Shown here piece by piece: positions 47,990-55,944 of a stretch of DNA of 64,000 nt. The stretch is from positions 1 through 64,000 of the forward strand of contig CAYPYX010000001.1 of NCBI GenBank assembly GCA_964415065.1, written 5' to 3'. How positions within the stretch are numbered: position 1 is the stretch's first letter; every line of letters starts with the position of its first letter. The notes beneath the pieces were generated by a model. The model was not told the origin of the DNA. It did no database searches and was given only the letters and a program-made list of their open reading frames with translations. Made by a program: the position numbers and the translations under genes. The DNA is from VMCP01 sp964415065. GTDB lineage: Bacteria; Bacteroidota; Bacteroidia; NS11-12g; UBA955.

Positions 47990-49216
47990 TTATGCTATTG
48001 TTTGTTGTTGTTTAAAATTTAAAATAAAACGAGTGCCATTAGGAGAGTTGTCCTCAATACTCACTTTACCATCATGCATTTCAGTAATTTTCTTTACTAA
48101 GTATAAACCCAAACCACTGCCAGGTTTAGTTCTTGTTTTTTCTTCACCTACACGATAAAACTTTTCGAATACCTTTTTTTTCTCTGCATCCGGAATTCCC
48201 ATACCGAGATCCGAAAAACTAATGGTTATCCAATCAGCAGAAGAATGAGCCTGGATTGTGATATCGCCTTCTTCAGCATATTTGATGGCATTGGTGATTA
48301 AATTTCTAAATACCGTTTGAATCATTTTTTCATCGGCATTCATTAAAATTCCTTCAGGAATATCTGTTTTTATTCTCGAATTTATTTCTGGAGATAGTTC
48401 CATTGCCAATAATGTGGATTGAATTTCTTCTTGTAAATCAATTTCCACCATCAAAGGATCAATAAATTTACTTTCAAAACGCGTTGCCATTAATATTTGC
48501 TCAACCATTTGTGAAAGACGAATCACATTGGAATTGGCCATTTCAAGCATTTTGGGAAGTAATTTTTGACTGCTATCTTTTTTAATTGTCTGTAAAGCTA
48601 ATTTGGTAGCGGCAATAGGGGTTTTTAACTCATGAGTCACCGCCAATAGAAAGTTGTTCTGCTGCGCATTTAATCGAATAATCTTATCTAAATACAAATA
48701 CATCGCAATTCCTATTAATATGGTTATAAATCCTAATGTCAGTCCTTCTCCAATCCAAGCCATTTTCTTTTTACGAAGAGTTTCACGCACTTGAAATAAT
48801 AACTCAGACCTAGTTTTTAGACGTATCTCAAATTGGTTTCGTTGCTTATTTGTCACAGAAATAACATTAAATTCTGAAAATTCTGTGATAATTGACGAAT
48901 TTATTATTTCTAATGTATTGTTATACAATTGATTGAATTTGTGAGAATCGACGTTATTTTTTTCTGTTGAAACAAATTTAAATGCCTCATTTTTACGTTC
49001 GTAGGCAACGTTTTCTAAATTCAGTTTTCCCGATGAAAGTAAATTTTCTATTTTTTCCATTGCTAGAGCTTTTCGAATCTCTTGCTTATCCATTTCATTT
49101 GAATATTGCCTTTCCTGAAATTGAATTAATGCAAAGGCCCACCATATCAAAGCACTAATCATATATGTGATGATGGCGAGAACCGCTATCTGAAGCTTTA
49201 ATCGACTGTTTTTCAT
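47990..49216 (-). CDS. sensor histidine kinase (two-transmembrane, HisKA type)
   Basis: 408 aa. First membrane segment about residues 8-30, then a periplasmic sensor of about 120 residues, second segment near 155-175. HisKA dimerisation with phospho-His in FLLAVTHELKTPIAATKLAL, N box FRNLITNAIKYAEEGD, G1 ISFSDLGMGIPDAEKKKVFEK and G2 GSGLGLYLVKKI. First gene of the pair; a TAACTTTG box lies at 49253-49260 with a leader of about 36 bases. Signal unknown. Confidence 0.94.
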   Translation of the reverse strand: MKNSRLKLQIAVLAIITYMISALIWWAFALIQFQERQYSNEMDKQEIRKALAMEKIENLLSSGKLNLENVAYERKNEAFKFVSTEKNNVDSHKFNQLYNNTLEIINSSIITEFSEFNVISVTNKQRNQFEIRLKTRSELLFQVRETLRKKKMAWIGEGLTLGFITILIGIAMYLYLDKIIRLNAQQNNFLLAVTHELKTPIAATKLALQTIKKDSSQKLLPKMLEMANSNVIRLSQMVEQILMATRFESKFIDPLMVEIDLQEEIQSTLLAMELSPEINSRIKTDIPEGILMNADEKMIQTVFRNLITNAIKYAEEGDITIQAHSSADWITISFSDLGMGIPDAEKKKVFEKFYRVGEEKTRTKPGSGLGLYLVKKITEMHDGKVSIEDNSPNGTRFILNFKQQQTIA

Positions 49217-49252
49217 TTCACAACAATATGTATTATTTCACCGTCTGATTGT

Positions 49253-49260
49253 CAAAGTTA
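49253..49260 (-). promoter_or_regulatory. -7 box TAACTTTG of the histidine kinase/response regulator pair
   Basis: Matches TAnnTTTG, 36 bases before the kinase ATG. Confidence 0.4.
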
Positions 49261-49399
49261 AGTCACGGATTTGAAATTAGGAAAATATAGATGAGATTTT
49301 AATTTTAAGTTTTTCGGGGGATGTATTCCTGCTTCTATCTGCGGTAGCGTTCTAGTTTCTTTTTTATGCGGTCATTAAAAATATTCCGACATTTGTAAA

Positions 49400-50788
49400 A
49401 TGCCTATTCAGTTGCACATCATCGAGGAATTGATTAAAATATTAGGAACAGATAATGTTTTGTTACACAAAGATGTATTAGAAGAAAACAGTACAGATTA
49501 TACAGAAGATTTGCAGTATTTCCCAGAATGTGTTATTGAACCTGAAACAACTGAAGAATTGAGTCAGGTGATGCACGTTTTTAATGAATTTGAAATTCCT
49601 GTTTATACTCGTGGTGCTGGTACTGGGCTTTCGGGAGCTTGTTTGCCAGTAAAAGGTGGAGTAGTAGTTTCAACCAAAAAACTTAATAATATCATTCATA
49701 TTGATGCCGAAAATTTTCAAGTTACTGTTGAACCAGGTGTTATTAACGCTCAACTTAAATCGGAATTAGCAAAAGTTGGACTTTATTATCCACCCGATCC
49801 AGCTTCCATGGGGTCGAGTACAATAGGCGGCAATATCGCTCATGGTGCCGGTGGTCCCAAAGCAGTAAAATACGGAACAACTCGGGATTACGTGTTAAAT
49901 CTGGAAGTAGTTTTACCTACAGGTGAAATTATCTGGACAGGTGCAAATACCCTAAAAAATTCAACAGGACTTTCATTAACTCACCTTTTTGTAGGAAGTG
50001 AAGGATTGTTAGGAATTGTAACGAAAGCAGTCTTAAAATTAGTTAAACTTCCGGGTTCCGAATTATTGATGCTTGCTGCATTCAATGATGCAGAATCCTG
50101 TGCAACAACCGTGAATCAAATCCTACTCAATGGATTCAATCCATCTGGAATCGAATTAATGGAACGCTCAGCTATTGAAATTTCATGTCGATCAGTTCAA
50201 ACAACATTTCCATTGGTTGACGAATGCAATTATTATTTACTGATTGTGTTGGAAGAGTCAAAAGGGGAAGATTTATTCCAATTAGCAGAAGAGTTATTCC
50301 CTTTTTTAGAAGCTCAAGGTGCAAAAGAAGTTTTTTTACCCAATAATTCTGATATGCAGGAAAATTGGTGGAAGGTAAGACGTGCTATGGGTACAGCAGT
50401 AAAACAAGAGAGTATTTATAAAGAAGAAGATACAGTTGTGCCTAGAGCCAAATTGCCAGAACTACTTGCGGGAGTGAAAAAAATCGGTAATCAATATGGA
50501 TTTCGTTCCGTTTGTTATGGTCATGCAGGTGATGGAAACTTACATGTTAATATCCTCAAAGATCAATTAACCGATGATCAATGGAATACAACTGTAATTC
50601 AAGGTATCCGTGAAATTTTCCAACTCTGTCATCAACTAGGCGGAACTATTAGCGGGGAACATGGTATTGGTCTCGTACAAAAAGACTATTTGGACATAGT
50701 CTTTTCTCCAACCCATATGGATCTCATGAAAGGTATTAAACGGGTGTTTGATCCCAAAGGCATTATGAATCCGGGTAAATGGCTCTAA
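49400..50788 (+). CDS. FAD-linked 2-hydroxyacid oxidase/dehydrogenase, GlcD-like
   Basis: 462 aa. FAD-binding type 4 domain: VYTRGAGTGLSGACLPVKGG near residue 74, PPDPASMGSSTIGGNIAHGA, GTTRDYVLNLEVVLPTGEI. C-terminal FAD-linked oxidase half with GHAGDGNLHVNIL and TISGEHGIGLVQKDYL. The family covers glycolate oxidase subunit GlcD, D-lactate dehydrogenase and related enzymes. GlcE/GlcF partners are not adjacent, so a stand-alone D-lactate-type dehydrogenase is a fair alternative. Confidence 0.9.
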   Translation: MPIQLHIIEELIKILGTDNVLLHKDVLEENSTDYTEDLQYFPECVIEPETTEELSQVMHVFNEFEIPVYTRGAGTGLSGACLPVKGGVVVSTKKLNNIIHIDAENFQVTVEPGVINAQLKSELAKVGLYYPPDPASMGSSTIGGNIAHGAGGPKAVKYGTTRDYVLNLEVVLPTGEIIWTGANTLKNSTGLSLTHLFVGSEGLLGIVTKAVLKLVKLPGSELLMLAAFNDAESCATTVNQILLNGFNPSGIELMERSAIEISCRSVQTTFPLVDECNYYLLIVLEESKGEDLFQLAEELFPFLEAQGAKEVFLPNNSDMQENWWKVRRAMGTAVKQESIYKEEDTVVPRAKLPELLAGVKKIGNQYGFRSVCYGHAGDGNLHVNILKDQLTDDQWNTTVIQGIREIFQLCHQLGGTISGEHGIGLVQKDYLDIVFSPTHMDLMKGIKRVFDPKGIMNPGKWL

Positions 50789-50831
50789 TATCTTTAAACC
50801 CTTGAAATCCCTTCCCCAAAAAATCAGTTAC

Positions 50832-51131
50832 TTAAGGCAACCAATACAATAGTGTATAGGTTTTTGCTTCTGCTTTTTCTGCAAAATGAATCTTTGTTTT
50901 TTTCCAAGTTTCTAAAAACAACTCACTGTTTCTGTAGTCTTCAAGATCGTTTTCGGATTCCCAAATACTTGATGTACTCAAAATATTAAGACGATCAGGA
51001 TCCTGAATTAATTGTAGCGACAAACAACCAGATCGAGCACGAATTTTATCTTTCGATTCCTCAAAAACCAACAAAAAATCATCTAGTTTTTCAGGCTTAA
51101 ATGTCATTTTTACAACACGATGTATAGGCAT
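50832..51131 (-). CDS. antibiotic biosynthesis monooxygenase (ABM) domain protein
   Basis: 99 aa from ATG 51131 (MPIHRVVKMTFKPEKLDDFL); a longer frame to 51194 would overlap the upstream gene by 59 bases and adds an unlikely leader. The short dimeric alpha/beta barrel pattern is visible in CLSLQLIQDPDRLNILSTSS and WESENDLEDYRNSELFLETW. Members act as quinol monooxygenases or heme-degrading enzymes; no choice is possible here. It begins 4 bp after the preceding gene's stop, so the two are translated together. Confidence 0.85.
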   Translation of the reverse strand: MPIHRVVKMTFKPEKLDDFLLVFEESKDKIRARSGCLSLQLIQDPDRLNILSTSSIWESENDLEDYRNSELFLETWKKTKIHFAEKAEAKTYTLLYWLP

Positions 51132-51135
51132 ATTC

Positions 51136-51945
51136 TTAAATAGATTTAGGTTCTGAAAATTCAACCATAATTTGAGAATTTTCGTAAATAGCAAGATGTT
51201 TTGAGAAATTTCCAGAGTTCTGAGTAAGCTTTAAAATATTTCCCCAATCAAAGTAAGCTACAATTTCTCCCTCATCAACGTCTTCCGCTTGGTTTCGAAT
51301 GCCATAAATATTTCCAGTCGACATTCTGAATCGAACATTACGACCCTTGCGAATTCGTTCAAATTCATCTTTTGTGATGTTAAAATATGCACTTCCTTGA
51401 TGGTCAACATATAAACACGTAATTCTTATGTTCATTTCATTGATTACGGGTTGTATGATAAAAGGCTTGAGCATCACGGTTTTGGGATCAAATAATTCGT
51501 CCAGTGTTTTTTGGGGATGCTGAATCATTTCCTGAATCGCTGGAATGTAAATTTCCCCCAAAGGATCTTTGTCAAAATGGTTATTGTTAATTCGATAATA
51601 CACCTTTTCCGGATCATCGAATCCCAAATGAAATAATCCATTATCAGGTCCTAAAAACAATTGATCTAGGTATTCGCAGACTATAAATCTTCGAGATTGT
51701 GCAGATACAAAGGAAGTATTGCAAATATGAATGGTTCCTGCTGGGAAATAATCTTTAAATTGTCTAAAAACAATCGATTGAGCCATAACATTGCCTTTTT
51801 TTAGCCGTGAGGGACTAAAAGCAATATTGAATTTCGGGAAATTTCGATACAATTGGGCTTGAGCCAAAGTAAATTCTATAGATTCTGTCCCTAAATCCGT
51901 CCAATAATGAATCAACTCGCTCTTCGAAGCATCAAATGAATCCAT
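51136..51945 (-). CDS. SAM hydroxide adenosyltransferase-like protein (DUF62 family), diverged active site
   Basis: 269 aa. The DUF62 outline is recognisable: YWTDLGTESIEFTLAQAQLY near residue 14, FPAGTIHICNT (as FPxGTIHI in the family), FLGPDNGLFHLGF, and a C-terminal beta domain. Active family members begin TDFGxxDxY and carry an Asp in the segment after GTIH; here the start reads TDLGTESIEF and the second segment NTSFVSAQSRR, so expected acidic residues are absent. Likely altered chemistry or ligand. Divergent from phoH; their 5' ends touch (51936-51945). Confidence 0.75.
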   Translation of the reverse strand: MDSFDASKSELIHYWTDLGTESIEFTLAQAQLYRNFPKFNIAFSPSRLKKGNVMAQSIVFRQFKDYFPAGTIHICNTSFVSAQSRRFIVCEYLDQLFLGPDNGLFHLGFDDPEKVYYRINNNHFDKDPLGEIYIPAIQEMIQHPQKTLDELFDPKTVMLKPFIIQPVINEMNIRITCLYVDHQGSAYFNITKDEFERIRKGRNVRFRMSTGNIYGIRNQAEDVDEGEIVAYFDWGNILKLTQNSGNFSKHLAIYENSQIMVEFSEPKSI

Positions 51946-51952
51946 ATATTTG
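51945..51952 (+). promoter_or_regulatory. -7 box TATATTTG of phoH
   Basis: Matches TAnnTTTG. It lies within the longest possible phoH frame, arguing for the downstream TTG start at 51972. Confidence 0.5.
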
Positions 51953-51969
51953 TAAAAATATTACAAATA
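51947..51969. promoter_or_regulatory. 9-bp perfect inverted repeat in the divergent phoH promoter
   Basis: TATTTGTAA (51947-51955) and TTACAAATA (51961-51969) around the spacer AAATA. Each arm presents a TATTTG promoter-like element, one on either strand, so the dyad may be a symmetric divergent promoter or an operator. Confidence 0.5.
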
Positions 51970-51971
51970 CA

Positions 51972-53075
51972 TTGACGGAGTTAGTTTACACCCTAGAAAT
52001 TATCAACCCCCAGTTGTTTTATGGACCCAATAATGTCCACATCAACTTGATAAAAAGCAAATATCCTAAATTACAATTTGTTGCTAGAGGCGATGAAATT
52101 AAAGTATTTGGAGATCAGACAAGCTTAGATTCTTTCGCTGCTGGCATGGCAGTGTTAGAAAAATTGTACATTAAAAAAGGAGAGTTAAATGAGCGTTTAA
52201 TTCAAGAAGCTTTAGCCATCGATTTTGATGTTAACCAAATATCTGAAAATCCTGACGATGAAGTTTTATTTATTGGCACTCGAGGACAGAAAATCAAGGC
52301 TAAAACCCGAAACCAAAAAAGAATGCTGGAAGCATCCAAAGACAATGATATTTTATTTGCCATTGGTCCAGCTGGTACGGGTAAAACCTATACTGCGGTA
52401 GCTTTAGCTGTTTTGGCTCTTAAAAACAGAGAAATAAGAAGGATAATTTTAACGCGTCCTGCCGTTGAAGCGGGAGAGAGTCTGGGTTTTTTACCAGGCG
52501 ATCTTAAAGAAAAAATTGATCCTTACTTGAGGCCATTGTACGATGCTTTGGAGGATATGATTCCTTTAGACAAACTAAAAAGCATGGTGGAATCTAGAAC
52601 AGTTGAAATTGCACCCTTAGCATTTATGCGTGGAAGAACATTGGACAATTGTTACGTAATTCTGGATGAAGCTCAAAACTCAACGGATTTGCAGTTAAAA
52701 ATGTTTTTAACTCGAATGGGACCCAATGCTAAACTGATTATTACTGGTGATATGACCCAAGTCGACCTTCCCAGAAAACAACAGTCAGGATTGTATAAAG
52801 CCTTAAAAATTCTAAGAAATATTAAAGGAATATCTATAGTTGAGCTCGATACGGAAGATGTGGTTCGACATAGATTAGTTAAAGAAATAATTAAAGCTTA
52901 CGATCGTTCAGATGAATTTCAATCTGAATTAAGACGTTCAAACGGTCATTCGATTGAAAGTCATACTATTTCTGAAGTAACCGAAAAGAATATCGAGAAT
53001 AAATCACCAAACAATGAATCTTCTCAATCAAACGAAGATTCAACAAAAAGTTCAATAGAACCAAAAAACGATTAA
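51972..53075 (+). CDS. phoH: PhoH family ATPase
   Basis: P-loop NTPase of the PhoH/PhoL type, linked in other bacteria to RNA metabolism. The open frame starts at 51936, but promoter box TATATTTG sits inside its first codons. TTG 51972 (reading M-TELVYTLEIINPQ) is preferred because PhoH homologues start near there; 367 aa. Walker A IGPAGTGKTYTAVALAV, then the Walker B RTLDNCYVILDEAQNS. The tail after about residue 320 is a low-complexity Ser/Asn/Glu stretch. purC follows, its promoter box overlapping the phoH stop. Confidence 0.9.
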   Translation: MTELVYTLEIINPQLFYGPNNVHINLIKSKYPKLQFVARGDEIKVFGDQTSLDSFAAGMAVLEKLYIKKGELNERLIQEALAIDFDVNQISENPDDEVLFIGTRGQKIKAKTRNQKRMLEASKDNDILFAIGPAGTGKTYTAVALAVLALKNREIRRIILTRPAVEAGESLGFLPGDLKEKIDPYLRPLYDALEDMIPLDKLKSMVESRTVEIAPLAFMRGRTLDNCYVILDEAQNSTDLQLKMFLTRMGPNAKLIITGDMTQVDLPRKQQSGLYKALKILRNIKGISIVELDTEDVVRHRLVKEIIKAYDRSDEFQSELRRSNGHSIESHTISEVTEKNIENKSPNNESSQSNEDSTKSSIEPKND

Positions 53076-53080
53076 TTTTG
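53073..53080 (+). promoter_or_regulatory. -7 box TAATTTTG of purC, overlapping the phoH stop codon
   Basis: TAATTTTG shares its TAA with the phoH stop and lies 6 bases before the purC ATG at 53087. Confidence 0.55.
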
Positions 53081-53086
53081 TCACCT

Positions 53087-54031
53087 ATGAAAGCGCTTAC
53101 CTCAACCAATTATTATTTCAAAAATCAAACGAACTTTTACAGAGGAAAAGTTCGCGATGTATATTTTATCGGAAACGAACATTTGGTGATTGTGGCTTGC
53201 GATAGAATTTCTGCTTTTGATCATGTTCTTCCTAAAAGTATTCCCAATAAAGGACAAGTATTAACGGAAATCGCGAATCAATTTTTAGATTCTACTTCTC
53301 ACATTATACCCAACTGGAAAATCTCAAATCCGGATCCTCAAGTTACTATTGGAAAACGCTGCGATGCTATTCCCATTGAATTTGTTGTTAGAAATTATTT
53401 AACGGGTCATGCCTGGAGAGTTTACAAGGAAGGTGGGAGAGAACTTTGTGGTAATATTTTACCTGATGGACTTAAAGAAAATGATCTATTGCCCAAACCC
53501 ATTATAACTCCAGCAACTAAGGCTAGCAGTGGGCATGATGAAGATACTTCATATAATGAAATTCTTGCAAACAAAATTTTACCTAAAAAACAGTTGGATT
53601 TGTTATACGAGAAATCATTAGAGTTGTTTCAGTTTGGTACTGAATATGCAGCTTCTAAAAACTTGATTCTCGTAGATACCAAATACGAGTTTGGTATACA
53701 TATGGGTGAGCCTACTTTAATAGATGAAATTCACACTCCTGATAGCAGTCGCTTTTTTTATGCGGATTCCTATCAACAACTTCAATCTGAAGGGAAACAA
53801 CAACGTCAACTTTCTAAAGAATTTGTCCGCGAATGGTTAATGAACAATGGGTTTCAAGGACTTGAAGGTCAATTAGTTCCAGATATGAATGATGAATTTG
53901 TCGATACTATTTCAGGTAGGTATCAAGAACTTTATGAAGTTATGTTAGGTAAGACCTTGATTAAGCGATCTTACGACAATATTTTAGAAAATATTGAACA
54001 GAATATACTTTTGGGGATAAGTCATTTGTAA
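53087..54031 (+). CDS. purC: phosphoribosylaminoimidazole-succinocarboxamide synthase
   Basis: SAICAR synthetase, eighth step of purine synthesis. 314 aa from ATG 53087 (MKALTSTNYYF); an upstream TTG at 53078 lies in the promoter box and is rejected. Seen: RGKVRDVYFIGNEHLVIVAC, DRISAFDHVLPKSIPNKGQVL, VVRNYLTGHAWRVYKE, LILVDTKYEFGIHMGEPTLI and IHTPDSSRFFYADSY. Longer than the 235-aa bacterial type and like the 300-aa form found in yeast and some bacteria. purN is in the window but far away. Confidence 0.96.
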   Translation: MKALTSTNYYFKNQTNFYRGKVRDVYFIGNEHLVIVACDRISAFDHVLPKSIPNKGQVLTEIANQFLDSTSHIIPNWKISNPDPQVTIGKRCDAIPIEFVVRNYLTGHAWRVYKEGGRELCGNILPDGLKENDLLPKPIITPATKASSGHDEDTSYNEILANKILPKKQLDLLYEKSLELFQFGTEYAASKNLILVDTKYEFGIHMGEPTLIDEIHTPDSSRFFYADSYQQLQSEGKQQRQLSKEFVREWLMNNGFQGLEGQLVPDMNDEFVDTISGRYQELYEVMLGKTLIKRSYDNILENIEQNILLGISHL

Positions 54032-54090
54032 TTTTTGGCATTGGATTTGCAACCTTTTTTTAAATTCGTTGTCAATCAGTCAAAAAAAAA

Positions 54091-55944
54091 ATGATTAAAC
54101 CATATATAACCCTCGCATTTACACTTGCAGCTGGAGTAATTTCATTGTCAGCACAAAGTGTTAGCACAGTTGCTGGAATTCAGTACAAGGATTCTGGAAA
54201 ATTTAATTCCACGGCTTCAAATCCTGTAGCTCAAGAATACTATAGTAGACCTTGCGGAATCGCCATAGATACAAACAATCGTGTGTACATTTCTGATGAA
54301 CACAATATAATGTTAATCGATGGCAGCACATCTAGAAATAGGGGTGGTTTTCGTGGAGATCCTTATTCATCTCAAGCACTTGGAAATACGGATGGCACTG
54401 GATTAGTATCTCGATTCACCTATCCAGCGGGATTGGCTGTTCATCCAAACTCTCAAGATGTATGGGTAGCAGATAGATACAACTGTTTAATACGTAAAGG
54501 TACGCGTTTCGTAAATTCTTCGAATGAAGCTTCATGGACCACTCAAGCAGGCAGTCCTTCTTTTCTCGGGGGATACGTTGACGGTCCAGTTGCAGATGCA
54601 GCCTTTGCATCCCCAGAAGACATAGTATTTACCAAAAAAGGGGTCATTTTTGTTTGTGATACAGATAATCACTGCATACGCAAAATTCTATCAGGACAAG
54701 TTTCCACATTGGCAGGTGATGGCTCTCAAGGCAAAGGTTACCAAGATGGAACAGGTAAAGCTGCACGTTTTTCTTACCCAATGGGTATAGCGATGGAGGA
54801 TAATGATACGTTTCTGCTAGTGGCTGATAGAAATAATAAATGCATCCGCAGAGTAAACACCTTTACCGGTGCAACTACTACGGTTGTATCTAATTTGAAT
54901 TATCCAACAGATGTTATAAAGCTAGATGGAAATATCTTTATCATCGAAGCTACTTGTATTAAAATGTTTGATGGTAAAACGACCTCGATTTATGCTGGGC
55001 ATGCCACCGAATCAGGTTACGTAAACGGTCCAGTATTAGATGCGCGTTTTGGACAAATTATTCATGTTGATTTCCGCAAAGCTGAAAAGAGTATGTATGT
55101 ACCTGATTTTGGAAATAATGTCATTAGAAAAGTACCTTTATTATTGACTGTAAAAGCTGATTTTGTAGCATCTACTACAAGTCCAATCGTTAATCAAACC
55201 GTTAAAATTACTTCTACATCCGAAAATGAAACAAGTTTATTATGGGAAATTTCACCGAATACTTACACACTACAAGCAGGAAGTAAATTAACGGATAAAG
55301 AGATTTATGTTTCTTTCAATTCAGCAACATCGTATACAGTAAAATTAACTGGTTCCAATTTGGCATCTACAGATGTTGAGACCAAGAATAACTACATTAC
55401 CGTTTCTACCAACAGTGTAGGGGCACCCGTTTCGGATTTTACAGCAAACGATCTTGTTCCGATAGTTAACCAAACAGTTACATTAATTGATTTATCTTCA
55501 AATAACCCAACATCCTATAAATGGACTATTAGTCCCTCTTCTTACACTTTAGCCAATGGTTCTACCTTAAATGATAGAAATCCACAAGTAAAATTTACTT
55601 CTGTTGGTTTATATAATGTTTCGTTGGAAGTTACAAATACCAATGGTTCTAACAAGAAAGATAAAAATTCCTTTATTCAGGTGGTTTTAACTAGCCAAAA
55701 TGATTTCAAATTGAATTCCATAAAATATTGGCCTAACCCAACTCGTAATTCACTTAATTTTAGTGAACTTCCAAAAGAATCCGTAGTATATCTATATGAT
55801 CAAACTGGTAAGTTATGTAAAGTATTAAATTCTGTAGAAAGCGAAATACATGAGTTTGAGTTAAATTTGCCATCAGGTATGTATTTTGTATTATTGAAAT
55901 CCAATAACACAAACACTCAATTAGGTAAATTAATCATTGAATAA
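54091..55944 (+). CDS. secreted NHL-repeat protein with PKD-like domains and T9SS sorting domain
   Basis: 617 aa. Signal peptide to about SLSAQS. Residues about 25-350 form an NHL beta-propeller (STVAGIQYKDSG, FSYPMGIAMEDND, YVNGPVLDARFGQ, each blade with a VADR or VCDTDNH-like turn). Two PKD-like domains follow (about 352-440 and 447-535; both contain PIVNQTVxxxxxS). The last about 75 residues (KYWPNPTRNSLNFSELP) are a type A T9SS sorting domain. Surface-exposed protein of unknown ligand. Its transcript ends at a strong intrinsic terminator that overlaps the next gene. Confidence 0.9.
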   Translation: MIKPYITLAFTLAAGVISLSAQSVSTVAGIQYKDSGKFNSTASNPVAQEYYSRPCGIAIDTNNRVYISDEHNIMLIDGSTSRNRGGFRGDPYSSQALGNTDGTGLVSRFTYPAGLAVHPNSQDVWVADRYNCLIRKGTRFVNSSNEASWTTQAGSPSFLGGYVDGPVADAAFASPEDIVFTKKGVIFVCDTDNHCIRKILSGQVSTLAGDGSQGKGYQDGTGKAARFSYPMGIAMEDNDTFLLVADRNNKCIRRVNTFTGATTTVVSNLNYPTDVIKLDGNIFIIEATCIKMFDGKTTSIYAGHATESGYVNGPVLDARFGQIIHVDFRKAEKSMYVPDFGNNVIRKVPLLLTVKADFVASTTSPIVNQTVKITSTSENETSLLWEISPNTYTLQAGSKLTDKEIYVSFNSATSYTVKLTGSNLASTDVETKNNYITVSTNSVGAPVSDFTANDLVPIVNQTVTLIDLSSNNPTSYKWTISPSSYTLANGSTLNDRNPQVKFTSVGLYNVSLEVTNTNGSNKKDKNSFIQVVLTSQNDFKLNSIKYWPNPTRNSLNFSELPKESVVYLYDQTGKLCKVLNSVESEIHEFELNLPSGMYFVLLKSNNTNTQLGKLIIE

